Of a stretch of 64,000 nucleotides of DNA, positions 18,258-25,675 are shown piece after piece (the stretch's first letter is position 1; each line of letters begins with the position of its first letter). Origin of the DNA: Cupriavidus taiwanensis (GTDB lineage: Bacteria > Pseudomonadota > Gammaproteobacteria > Burkholderiales > Burkholderiaceae); NCBI RefSeq assembly GCF_900249755.1, contig NZ_LT976853.1, positions 1,292,785 through 1,356,784 on the forward strand. Reading direction: 5' to 3'. The notes under the pieces were generated by a model. That model saw nothing but the letters and a program-made list of their open reading frames with translations. It had not been told where the DNA came from and ran no database searches. The position numbers were made by a program, and so were the translations under genes.

Positions 18258-18952
18258 TTCGTTTCCTTTGCCGCGCCGGCGGCCTTGGCGGCCGCGTAGT
18301 CGCGCGCCAGCTGGTCGAATGCCTCCCGCGCCCGGCCGCGCAGGTAAGGGGCCAGGATCGAGAAGATGTGGTAGCTCGAGCCGTGCAGGTAGCCGCGGAT
18401 CTGCTCGGGATCGTTGTACTGGCGCGGATGCTGCACGAACTGGAACGACAGCCAGTAGGTGGCGACCACCACCATGTTGGTGCAGATGGCCTCGACCTGC
18501 TCGGGCGTGGCTTCCATCTCGCCGTCCTCGATGAACTGGCGGCAGATCTCGTGCGCAAAGCGCTGCTTCTGCTCGACGATGCGCTTGAAGTTGGTCTCCA
18601 GCATCCGGTTGCGCGCCAGCAGGTCGTTGATGTCGCGGTACAGGAAGCGGTAGTTCCACAGGAACTCGGACATGTACTGCAGGTAGCCCCAGCTTTCGTC
18701 GAGGGTGGCCTTGTGGTCGTCCGGCATCTTCAGGCGGCGCTCCATCTCCTGCTCGAAGCGCACGAAGATCGAGTTGATGATGTCGTCCTTGTTGCGGAAG
18801 TGGTAGTAGAGATTGCCGGGGCTGATCTCCATCGCTTCCGCGATCGTGGTGGTGGTGACGTTGGGCTCGCCGACTTCGTTGAACAGGCGCAGCGAGACGT
18901 CGAGGATGCGGTCCCTGGTGCGGCGGGGGCCGGTTTGCGGTTTCGGTTCCAT
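18254..18952 (-). CDS. TetR family transcriptional regulator
   Basis: 232 aa. N-terminal HTH: R-D-R-I-L-D-V-S-L-R-L-F-N-E-V-G, then T-T-T-T-I-A-E-A-M-E-I-S-P-G-N-L-Y-Y-H-F with the classical Y-Y-H-F recognition helix. The all-helical C-terminal domain is long and has no recognisable ligand motif. The ATG at 18952 places the HTH at residue 10 or so; an upstream in-frame ATG at 19012 would add 20 non-conserved residues. The gene overlaps the LOG gene by four bases, so the two form an operon. Target genes are not evident from the sequence. Confidence 0.85.
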   Translation of the reverse strand: MEPKPQTGPRRTRDRILDVSLRLFNEVGEPNVTTTTIAEAMEISPGNLYYHFRNKDDIINSIFVRFEQEMERRLKMPDDHKATLDESWGYLQYMSEFLWNYRFLYRDINDLLARNRMLETNFKRIVEQKQRFAHEICRQFIEDGEMEATPEQVEAICTNMVVVATYWLSFQFVQHPRQYNDPEQIRGYLHGSSYHIFSILAPYLRGRAREAFDQLARDYAAAKAAGAAKETK

Positions 18953-19069
18953 GGGCGTCCGGGCGATCGGTGCGATCGGTAAGTCGGGGGGCAGGGTAGC
19001 GATTATAAGCAATCGGCCTGCCTGGCCCCATCCCGCCCGGACGGGGGCAGGTCTCGCGCCCGGCGCGGG

Positions 19070-19495
19070 TCAGCCGGCCAGCGCCCGCGCCCACCGCACC
19101 ACGTGCGGCCCGGCAATGGTGGCCCAGGTGCCGCCGCACAGCACCAGCGCCAGCATCACCGCCGCGCTGCCGAAGTCCTTGGCGCGCTTGGACAGGCTGT
19201 GCCGTTCCAGCGAGATGCGGTCGACCGCGGCCTCGACGCTGGAGTTGAGCAGTTCCACGATCAGCACCACCAGCAGCGTGCCCAGCAGCAGGATGCGCTC
19301 CACCGCCGTCACCGGCAGCAGGAAGGCGCACGGCGTCAGGATCACCACCAGGGTCAGCTCCTGGCGGAACGCGCTTTCCTCGAGCACCGCATAGCGCAGC
19401 CCCGACAGCGAATTGATCGCCGCATGCCAGGCGCGCGCCAGGCCCCGGTTGCCCTTGTGCGGATTCTGGTCGACGGAGTAGTCAGCGCTCTGCAT
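19070..19495 (-). CDS. dgkA: Diacylglycerol kinase (prokaryotic DgkA type)
   Basis: About 141-aa inner-membrane enzyme that phosphorylates diacylglycerol to phosphatidic acid, recycling the lipid released when envelope glycans receive phosphoglycerol groups. Three hydrophobic helices are present, and E-L-L-N-S-S-V-E-A-A-V-D-R is the catalytic motif between helices 2 and 3. K-R-A-K-D-F-G-S-A-A-V also fits the family. Start choice is uncertain: 19495, 19516 and 19555 are all in-frame ATGs with weak ribosome sites. The first was used, giving the usual family length and a 14-base overlap with the glycosyltransferase gene upstream. Confidence 0.87.
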   Translation of the reverse strand: MQSADYSVDQNPHKGNRGLARAWHAAINSLSGLRYAVLEESAFRQELTLVVILTPCAFLLPVTAVERILLLGTLLVVLIVELLNSSVEAAVDRISLERHSLSKRAKDFGSAAVMLALVLCGGTWATIAGPHVVRWARALAG

Positions 19496-20645
19496 TGCCG
19501 GCGGCGGCCTCTGCATTGGCGGGTCGGACGGCAGTTCCGGATGCGGTTTCGGCATGGGTTTGCGGGGCGTGAGGCTGGGGTGTTGCCTGGTGTGTTGCCT
19601 GGTGTGTTCCAGATGGGGCCGCCGCGCCGCCCCGGCCTGGCCTGGCAGCGGCGAACGGCCGCAGGTGGGCCAGGAACTGCTCGGACGCGGCGCGCCACGA
19701 GAACCGCTCGGCATGGGCACGGGCGGTGGCGCGGTCGATGCGCAGCGCTTCCAGGCAGGCTTCGCGCAGGTCTTCGTGCATCACGCCGGCGGGGCTGTCG
19801 CCCAGCACGTCGATCGGTCCGGTGACCGGGTACGCGGCGACCGGCAGCCCGCTGGCGAGCGCTTCGAGCAGCACCAGTCCGAAGGTGTCGGTGCGGCTCG
19901 GGAACACGAACACGTCAGCGGAAGCATACACCCGCGCCAGCTCGGGCTGGCTCAGCACGCCCAGGTAGTTGGCGCCCGGATAGCGCGCGCGCAGCGCCGG
20001 CAGCGCCGGGCCGTCGCCGACCACCCATTTGGAGCCGGGCAGGTCCAGCGCCAGGAAGGCCTCGACGTTCTTCTCCACCGCGACGCGGCCCACGTACAGG
20101 AAGATCGGGTGGGCGGTGTTGAGCACATTGGCGCGCTGCGGCGTGAACACGTCCAGGTCTACGCCGCGTGTCCACAGCACGGCGTTGCCGATGCCGTAGC
20201 GGCGCAGGTCGTCCAGCACCACCGGTGTCGGCGCCATCACGGCCTGGGCGGGGCCATGGAACCACTTCAGGAAGCGATACGTCCACGCCAGCGGAATGCC
20301 GAAGCGGGCCTGCACGTATTCCGGGAAGCGCGTGTGGTAGGCGGTGGTGAAAGGCAGCTTGCGGCGCAGCGCATGGCCGCGCGCGGCCAGCCCCAGCGGG
20401 CCTTCGGTGGCGATGTGCAGCGCGTCCGGGCCGAACGCCGCGATGCGCTGCCGCACGCGTGCGCCCGGCAGCAGCGACAGCCGGATCTCGGGATAGGTCG
20501 GGCACGGCACCGTGCGGAATTCCAGCGGCGTGATCATGTCGACCGTGTGGCCCATTGCCTCCAGTTCACGGCGCGTTGACTTGAGCGTGCGCACCACGCC
20601 ATTGACCTGCGGTTCCCAGGCATCGGTGACGATCAGGATCTTCAT
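19482..20645 (-). CDS. Glycosyltransferase, GT4 family
   Basis: 387-aa GT-B fold enzyme. The N-terminal acceptor domain opens with K-I-L-I-V-T-D-A-W-E-P-Q-V-N-G-V-V-R-T. The donor domain has F-L-Y-V-G-R-V-A-V-E-K-N-V-E-A-F and the E-x7-E motif in F-G-L-V-L-L-E-A-L-A-S-G-L-P-V. A strong GGAGG precedes the ATG at 20645. The last 45 residues (Thr/His/Gln/Ala-rich) are low complexity, partly a 12-bp tandem repeat, and overlap dgkA. It follows a metallophosphoesterase gene by 82 bases; this pair recurs in beta-proteobacteria and suggests a glycolipid or envelope role. Related enzymes include mannosyl- and glucosyl-transferases to diacylglycerol. Confidence 0.85.
   Translation of the reverse strand: MKILIVTDAWEPQVNGVVRTLKSTRRELEAMGHTVDMITPLEFRTVPCPTYPEIRLSLLPGARVRQRIAAFGPDALHIATEGPLGLAARGHALRRKLPFTTAYHTRFPEYVQARFGIPLAWTYRFLKWFHGPAQAVMAPTPVVLDDLRRYGIGNAVLWTRGVDLDVFTPQRANVLNTAHPIFLYVGRVAVEKNVEAFLALDLPGSKWVVGDGPALPALRARYPGANYLGVLSQPELARVYASADVFVFPSRTDTFGLVLLEALASGLPVAAYPVTGPIDVLGDSPAGVMHEDLREACLEALRIDRATARAHAERFSWRAASEQFLAHLRPFAAARPGRGGAAAPSGTHQATHQATPQPHAPQTHAETASGTAVRPANAEAAAGNAER
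19583..19606. repeat. 12-bp direct repeat in the glycosyltransferase tail
   Basis: Unit TTGCCTGGTGTG twice, exact, with a third copy started. It keeps frame and encodes the repeated A-T-H-Q of the glycosyltransferase C-terminus. Confidence 0.85.
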
Positions 20646-20727
20646 GCGGCCTCCTTGGGCGCGGTGGAAGGGCAATGCGGATGGCGCCAGGCGCGCGGCG
20701 ACAAGCCAAGGGCGCAAACGTCCCGGC

Positions 20728-21705
20728 TCAGCCGGCCACGGCAGCGCGGCGCCGGCGGCGCATGGCGGGCGCGGGGGCGTCGAGCAGCTCGGTCCAGTAG
20801 ACGATCTTCAGTTCGCCTTCCAGGGTTTCGACCAGCGCCGACAGGCTTTCGACCCAGTCGCCGTCGTTGCAGTAGAGCTGGCCGTTGACCTCGCGGATCT
20901 CGGCCTTGTGGATGTGGCCGCAGACCACGCCGTCGCAGCCGCGGCGGCGCGCCTCGTCGACCATCGCACTCTCGAACGCGCCGATGTAGTTGACCGCGTT
21001 CTTGACCTGGTGCTTCAGGTACTGAGACAGCGACCAGTACGGAAAGCCCAGGCGTGCACGCAGGCTGTTGAAGTGCCGGTTCAGCGCCAGGATCATCGTG
21101 TACAGCGAATCGCCGACATAGGCCAGCCAGCGCGCGTGCTGCACCACGCCGTCGAACAGGTCGCCATGCACCACCCACAGGCGGCGCCCGGTGGCGGTGA
21201 CGTGGATCGCCTCTTCGCGCACGGTGATGTCGCCGAAGGCCATGCCGTCGAACTGGCGCGCGGCTTCGTCGTGGTTGCCGGGCACGTAGATCACCTCGGT
21301 GCCCTTGCGCGCCTTGCGCAGCAGCTTCTGCACCACGTCGTTGTGGCTTTGCGGCCAGTACCAGCCGCGGCGCAGCTGCCAGCCGTCGATGATGTCGCCG
21401 ACCAGGTAGAGCTGGTCGGACTCGTTGTGCTTGAGGAAGTCCAGCAGGTAGTCGGCCTGGCAGCCGGGCGTTCCCAGGTGGATGTCGGACAGCCAGATGG
21501 CGCGGTAGCGCTGGATCGGGTGCGGCTCGGGCGGGTAGGTCTGCTGCGCTTCGTGCGGCGGCGCCAGCGTGGCGCCATCGAGCGCCGGGGCCATGAAGGC
21601 GGTCACCGGCGCGGCGGGGCCGCTGTCAGCGCTGCGGCGCAGCCACGGCGCCAGTTGCGAGGCCTTAGACAGATACCCGCGGGCAGATCGGATTGCTTGC
21701 ACCAT
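20728..21705 (-). CDS. LpxH-like metallophosphoesterase
   Basis: 325 aa. The calcineurin-like metal sites are present: W-L-S-D-I-H-L-G-T near residue 72, L-V-G-D-I-I-D-G-W about 35 residues later, V-P-G-N-H-D, then H-G-D, and C-G-H-I-H-K-A-E. This is the UDP-2,3-diacylglucosamine pyrophosphatase-like group, but the roughly 65-residue N-terminal extension and location away from lpx genes suggest a paralogue (LpxH2-like or related), not necessarily the lipid A enzyme. The ATG at 21705 was chosen as the first in a coding-like stretch; a shorter start is possible. Upstream partner of the GT4 gene, so probably a membrane or envelope glycan substrate. Confidence 0.82.
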   Translation of the reverse strand: MVQAIRSARGYLSKASQLAPWLRRSADSGPAAPVTAFMAPALDGATLAPPHEAQQTYPPEPHPIQRYRAIWLSDIHLGTPGCQADYLLDFLKHNESDQLYLVGDIIDGWQLRRGWYWPQSHNDVVQKLLRKARKGTEVIYVPGNHDEAARQFDGMAFGDITVREEAIHVTATGRRLWVVHGDLFDGVVQHARWLAYVGDSLYTMILALNRHFNSLRARLGFPYWSLSQYLKHQVKNAVNYIGAFESAMVDEARRRGCDGVVCGHIHKAEIREVNGQLYCNDGDWVESLSALVETLEGELKIVYWTELLDAPAPAMRRRRRAAVAG

Positions 21706-21823
21706 GCCAGTCCCGGTTGCGGCGATGGCTGCATTCAGCCAGCCCGCGGTGACGGCACGGTGACGAAAACATGACTGACATATGAATCGTTGCTGCCGCG
21801 GCACAGCGCGGGCAGGGCCGGGC

Positions 21824-22804
21824 TCAGCGGCCGCGCGCGGACAGCTCGGCCAGCGCGTCGAGCACGGCGCGCACCGCGGCCGGATGGCGCAGCAGCGACA
21901 CATGGCCGATGCCGGACAGCGCGATATGGCCGGCGCCGTCGAGCCACCCGGTGCAGGGCGGCCCGGCGATCGAATCGTGCCAGCTGAAGATCGAGATCAT
22001 GCGGGCGCGCAGCCGCGGGGTCTCTGCAGCCGCCAGCGCGCGCAGCCAGGGGCTGCCGCAACGCATCTGGCGCGCATTGTGGCCGCCGCCAAAGCGCGCC
22101 AGCGCGCTGCCGTGGTGCGGGCTGCCCAGCGTCACGATGCCGGCGCAGGCGTCTTCGTCGCCGGCCAGCCGCAGCGCGGCGCGCGCGGCCAGTCCGCCCA
22201 TGCTGTGGCAGAGCAGCAGCGGCGCGCGCCCGCTTTCGGCGCGGATGCGCCGCATCGCCGCCAGCAGCGCGTGCGCGTAGTCGTCGATATCGCCGAACAC
22301 GGGTTCCAGGTCGATGCCCTGGCAGCGGTAGCCGGCGGCGGCCAGCGCCGGCTGCATGTCGAGCCACACGGCCTGGCCGCAGGCATAGCCATGGACCAGC
22401 AGCACCGGCGGGGCATCGCGTCCGGGCCGGGCGTTGTCGGCCGGCGCGAACGGGGCCCGGGCGCGGAACGGCTGCAGCCAGTCGAACATGCGCAGCACCG
22501 CCAGGCATTCGGCGGCGTAGCAGCGCAAGGCCTCGGCCAGCCGCAGCGGCCGGCGGGTGGCGGCAAGTTCGGCGGGCGGCGCGGGCGGATGATTGCCGCG
22601 TCCGACCCACAGGCCGCGCCCGCTCAGCGCGAAGGCAAGGGCAATGCCGCTGGCGAAGCCGCCCAGGATCAGCCCCGCGCCCGCGGCGAGCGCCCCGGGC
22701 CACGGCCAGGCGGCGGTGCGCACCAGCGCCGCGGCAATGCCGAGCGCCGCGGCTGCCTGCACGGTCACCGCGACGCGGCGGATGCCGGCGGCGCCCAGGC
22801 TCAT
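21824..22804 (-). CDS. Alpha/beta hydrolase, lipase-like, membrane-anchored
   Basis: 326 aa. Two hydrophobic segments occupy residues about 10-70, followed by an alpha/beta hydrolase domain: V-L-L-V-H-G-Y-A-C is the oxyanion-hole strand, C-H-S-M-G-G is the nucleophile elbow with the catalytic Ser, and the late G-H-V-S-L-L-R-H-P provides the His. The G-S-P-H-H-G-S segment after the nucleophile is typical for triacylglycerol lipases of the family I/LipA kind. The start overlaps the RDD gene stop (ATGA), so the two are translationally coupled. No signal peptide with cleavage site; probably inner-membrane anchored. Substrate unknown. Confidence 0.82.
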   Translation of the reverse strand: MSLGAAGIRRVAVTVQAAAALGIAAALVRTAAWPWPGALAAGAGLILGGFASGIALAFALSGRGLWVGRGNHPPAPPAELAATRRPLRLAEALRCYAAECLAVLRMFDWLQPFRARAPFAPADNARPGRDAPPVLLVHGYACGQAVWLDMQPALAAAGYRCQGIDLEPVFGDIDDYAHALLAAMRRIRAESGRAPLLLCHSMGGLAARAALRLAGDEDACAGIVTLGSPHHGSALARFGGGHNARQMRCGSPWLRALAAAETPRLRARMISIFSWHDSIAGPPCTGWLDGAGHIALSGIGHVSLLRHPAAVRAVLDALAELSARGR

Positions 22805-23340
22805 GGCTTGGTGCGCAGGTCGGTCAGGCGCGTGCCGGCCAGCCGGTCATGCAGGAACTGGCGGCGCGGATCGAGCCAGGCCAGCAGGATCCAGACCAGC
22901 AGGCCGGCGCACAGCACGCCGACGAACGGGCCCTTGACCAGCCCGAGCAGATGGCCGACGGCGGCCGACGGCGGCAGCCACAGCCACGCCAGCACGTAGC
23001 GCAGCGCCGCCTGCGGCCAGCGCGGCGGCACGCCCGCGGCGTTCTCGACGCGCATGCGCCAGGTCTGCATTGCCAGGGTCTGGCCGTTGCGCTGCCAGAA
23101 CCAGGTGAAATACAGCCCCATCACCAGGAAGCTCCACAGCTGGATCACCAGCGGCCCGTCCACGCCCAGCTTCTGCAGCAGCGGCCGCAGCAGCAGGTAG
23201 GCGGCAGTGGAGGCGCTCAGCACGCCGAACAGCAGCACGCCTTCATAAAGCATGCAGGCGATGCGGCGGCGCAGCGGCGGGGCGGCCGGCGCGGCGGCGG
23301 GGGTGGCAGGGGGTGCGGGTTCGAGCGTGGCAGCGGGCAT
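22801..23340 (-). CDS. RDD family membrane protein
   Basis: 179 aa. The RDD domain starts with R-R-R-I-A-C-M-L-Y-E (here the Asp-Asp of the name is replaced by Tyr-Glu) and contains T-W-R-M-R-V-E-N, with at least three hydrophobic segments. RDD proteins are integral membrane proteins, some linked to ion transport, with no firm role. An N-terminal Ala/Pro-rich 25 residues precedes. The ATG at 23340 was preferred to one at 23376. Its stop overlaps the lipase start; upstream, a 133-base gap with two AAACGGCC direct repeats separates it from the DUF3106 gene. Confidence 0.83.
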   Translation of the reverse strand: MPAATLEPAPPATPAAAPAAPPLRRRIACMLYEGVLLFGVLSASTAAYLLLRPLLQKLGVDGPLVIQLWSFLVMGLYFTWFWQRNGQTLAMQTWRMRVENAAGVPPRWPQAALRYVLAWLWLPPSAAVGHLLGLVKGPFVGVLCAGLLVWILLAWLDPRRQFLHDRLAGTRLTDLRTKP

Positions 23341-23473
23341 GGATGGCGGTCTGAACAGGGCGCCGGCGCGCGGCATGCGGATGCCGGTGCGGGCCTGGCG
23401 GAGCAGGCCCGCGTGCGCTGGCCGGCGTCAAACGGCCATTATGCCAAACGGCCTGCGAATGAATGGCTGCGAA

Positions 23474-24298
23474 TTACTGACGCACGGTGGCGTCGGACGC
23501 CGCGGCCGCCGCTTCGGTGGGAGCGTGGGCGGCCGCGGAAGCCGGCGCGGCAGCGGCGGGGAGCGCTGCGCTCGCGGGCGTTGGCGGGGTCGCGGCAGGG
23601 GTGGCGACGGCAGGGGCGGAGCCGGCGGCCGCTGCCGCGGTGGCCGGCTGCGCCGCGACCTCGCTGGCAGGCGTGCCGGTGGGGTGGCCACCGTGGCCCG
23701 TGCCCGTCTTGTGCTCGTGGCGCAGCTGGCGGCCGGTGTCGCTGGGCAGGCGCTTGCCGCTGGGCAGCGCGCTGACCGCGCCGGGGCGGCGCGGCACGTG
23801 GTCGGCGGCGGCCAGCTTCTTCTTCTGTTCTTCGGAAAGCTGCTGGTACTTGTCCCAGGCCTCGGCCTTCTTCTGGGTCGGCAGCGAGCGCGTGATCTGG
23901 TAGTTCTCGCGCGCCAGCCGGCGTTGCTGCGGGGTCATCCTGACCCACTCCGCCATGCGCGCCTGCAGCCGTGCCTGCTCGGCCGGCGAGTATTTCGGAT
24001 AGCGCGCGGCGATGCGCAGCCACTTGTGTCGGTTCAGCTCCGGCATGCTGTCCCACAGCGGCTGCAGCGGCGCCAGGATGCGCTGGTTGACGGGGCTCAG
24101 GTCGGCCCAGGCGGGCCTGGCGCTGACCGGCTGGGCCGGCTGGGCGGGAGGGCTGGTGGCGGCTCCGTCCACCGTGGATGCACCCTGTGCCTGGGCCGCG
24201 GCGGGAAGCAGCGCCCAGCATGCGGCTGCGCCGGCGCCGGCCAGCAAGGCGGCCAGCCGGCGGCGCAGGGCGTCGGGGCGGGGGAGCGGGCGCATCAT
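23474..24298 (-). CDS. DUF3106 protein, secreted, with repeated LTxxQ-like motifs
   Basis: 274 aa. A signal peptide is clear: basic R-R-R-L, hydrophobic stretch, cleavage near A-A-A-Q-A-Q-G at about residue 37. The body is helical, with L-S-P-V-N-Q, Y-S-P-A-E-Q, M-T-P-Q-Q-R and L-S-E-E-Q-K spaced across about 120 residues, reminiscent of the LTxxQ repeats of CpxP/Spy/CnrX-type periplasmic sensors. The C-terminal 100 residues are Ala/Pro/Thr-rich and disordered-looking. It follows the DUF3619 gene by 1 base, in one operon with an ECF sigma factor. Family function unknown; a periplasmic sensor or chaperone role is inference. Confidence 0.82.
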   Translation of the reverse strand: MMRPLPRPDALRRRLAALLAGAGAAACWALLPAAAQAQGASTVDGAATSPPAQPAQPVSARPAWADLSPVNQRILAPLQPLWDSMPELNRHKWLRIAARYPKYSPAEQARLQARMAEWVRMTPQQRRLARENYQITRSLPTQKKAEAWDKYQQLSEEQKKKLAAADHVPRRPGAVSALPSGKRLPSDTGRQLRHEHKTGTGHGGHPTGTPASEVAAQPATAAAAAGSAPAVATPAATPPTPASAALPAAAAPASAAAHAPTEAAAAASDATVRQ

Positions 24299-24299
24299 G

Positions 24300-24731
24300 C
24301 TACTGCCCGTGTTTCAGGAACACGTGGAAGCCCTCGTCGGCATAGGCCGTGGGCGGCAGGTCGTCGAGCAGCATGGCGGCGTCGATATCGGCCAGCTCCT
24401 CGATGCGCTTCTGTTCCTGCCAGTGGTAGATGCCCACCAGGCCGGCGCCCAGCGCCACCAGCGTCCACACCAGGCCGAGCCGGCGCAGCCAGGCGCCGGC
24501 TCGGTGCAGCGGCGAGGCGTCGTCGTCGAACAGCGGCGCGTGCGCGCCCGGCATGGCCAGCTGCGGCACCAGCACGGGCGCCTCGGCCTTCTTGCGGGCG
24601 ACCGCGATCCGGCGCGCGGCGGCGAGCCGTTCGGAAATGTCGGCCGGCAAGGCGTCGGCGCCGGCGTCGAGTGCCGCGCGAATCTCATGGGCAAAGCGGC
24701 GTTCGCGGATGTCTTTGTCGTTTCTGCTCAT
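24300..24731 (-). CDS. DUF3619 family single-pass membrane protein, possible anti-sigma factor
   Basis: 143 aa. A charged N-terminal domain (about 75 residues, R-R-F-A-H-E-I-R-A-A-L-D and repeated basic segments) precedes one transmembrane helix (L-V-W-T-L-V-A-L-G-A-G-L-V-G-I near residue 95) and a short C-terminal domain with L-A-D-I-D-A-A-M-L-L-D-D-L-P. Its ATG overlaps the stop of the ECF sigma gene by four bases. That arrangement (cytoplasmic domain, one TM, overlap with a sigma gene) is usual for anti-sigma factors, so I suggest this role, but no zinc anti-sigma (HxxxCxxC) motif is present. Confidence 0.8.
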   Translation of the reverse strand: MSRNDKDIRERRFAHEIRAALDAGADALPADISERLAAARRIAVARKKAEAPVLVPQLAMPGAHAPLFDDDASPLHRAGAWLRRLGLVWTLVALGAGLVGIYHWQEQKRIEELADIDAAMLLDDLPPTAYADEGFHVFLKHGQ

Positions 24732-25297
24732 AGTCGGACCCCCCGTGCGCGCAGGGCCTGCGCAAGTGTGTGCGTGGCACGGGAACAGTGCGTCTTGACG
24801 CTGCCTTCGGAGCAGCCCATCACGGCCGCGGTTTCGGCGACGTCCATATCTTCCCAGTAACGCATCAGGAACGCCTGGCGTTGACGCGTGGGCAGGCGCT
24901 GGATCTCCTGCTCGATGATGTGCATGACCTGGGCGCGCTCGACCTTGTCGGCGCTGCTTTCGGCCGATGCGGAGCCGGCCTGTGCCTCGAGCGTCTCCAG
25001 CAGGTCGTTGTCGTCGCCGCCGTCGCGGTCGTCGCGCAGGCTGGAAAACAGCGAGACCCAGGTATTGCGCACCTTCTGGCGCCGGAACCAGTCATGGATG
25101 GTGTTCTGCAGGATGCGCTGGAACAGCGGCGCGAGTTCCGCGGCACCCTTGTCGCCATATTTCTCGGCCAGCTTGATCATGGCGTCCTGCACGATGTCGA
25201 GCGCGGCTTCGTCGTCGCGGACGGCGAACACGGCCTGCTTGAAGGCGCGCCGCTCGACGCTGGCAAGAAAGGCGGACAGTTCCTGGTCGGTGGCCAT
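24728..25297 (-). CDS. ECF-type RNA polymerase sigma factor
   Basis: 189 aa. Region 2 has A-A-L-D-I-V-Q-D-A-M-I-K-L-A and Q-N-T-I-H-D-W-F-R-R-Q-K for -10 recognition; region 4 contains L-P-T-R-Q-R-Q-A-F-L-M-R-Y and the helix-turn-helix V-A-E-T-A-A-V-M-G-C-S-E-G-S-V-K-T-H. A roughly 45-residue acidic linker (D-D-R-D-G-G-D-D-N-D) separates them. First gene of a leftward operon with DUF3619 and DUF3106; the same trio upstream of ilvI recurs in Burkholderiales as I remember. Regulon unknown. Confidence 0.88.
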   Translation of the reverse strand: MATDQELSAFLASVERRAFKQAVFAVRDDEAALDIVQDAMIKLAEKYGDKGAAELAPLFQRILQNTIHDWFRRQKVRNTWVSLFSSLRDDRDGGDDNDLLETLEAQAGSASAESSADKVERAQVMHIIEQEIQRLPTRQRQAFLMRYWEDMDVAETAAVMGCSEGSVKTHCSRATHTLAQALRARGVRL

Positions 25298-25675
25298 TCA
25301 GGCGGTTGGGGCTTGTTGCGCCGGGACCCGGGGCCCGGTTCTGGTGAATGTGCTTCCGGGGGCGCGCGGCGCCCCAATGTGCTGCGATGCTAGCAAAAAT
25401 TCGCCGCGCTGTACCGTTTTGTATGGCGTGGCATACATGACGGCATGCAAACGAAATGACAAATCGGGGGAACTTCCGGGTACCGGCGCTACAAAGAACC
25501 GTAGACCGCGCTGGTGCATTGCAGTATCATCGTCGGTTCACACGACATCAGTGGTTGTCTCATCCGGCCGCTTATGAGGCGGTCTTCCATGCAGACGCGC
25601 ACCGCTTGAACCCGAGCCACAAGCCCGGCAGAGAGCATCCAAACAATTTTTTGCCGAAAATTGCAAAGGACTGAA
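25298..25675 (+). other. 378-base gap: divergent promoters and ilv leader
   Basis: Between the ECF sigma gene and ilvI. Towards ilvI I see one promoter (25502-25530) and a leader of about 139 bases. The only small frame in it (25574-25609, 11 codons) has no Leu, Ile or Val codons, and no terminator with a T-run is visible, so transcription attenuation is not supported. Nothing else is recognised. Confidence 0.6.
25502..25530 (+). promoter_or_regulatory. Candidate sigma-70 promoter for ilvIHC
   Basis: TAGACC and TATCAT with exactly 17 bases between them; the start would be near 25537. Confidence 0.5.

Noticed and set aside
25574-25609. Small frame in the ilvI leader as a possible attenuation peptide
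   Set aside because: Its 11 codons include no Leu, Ile or Val and there is no terminator hairpin after it.
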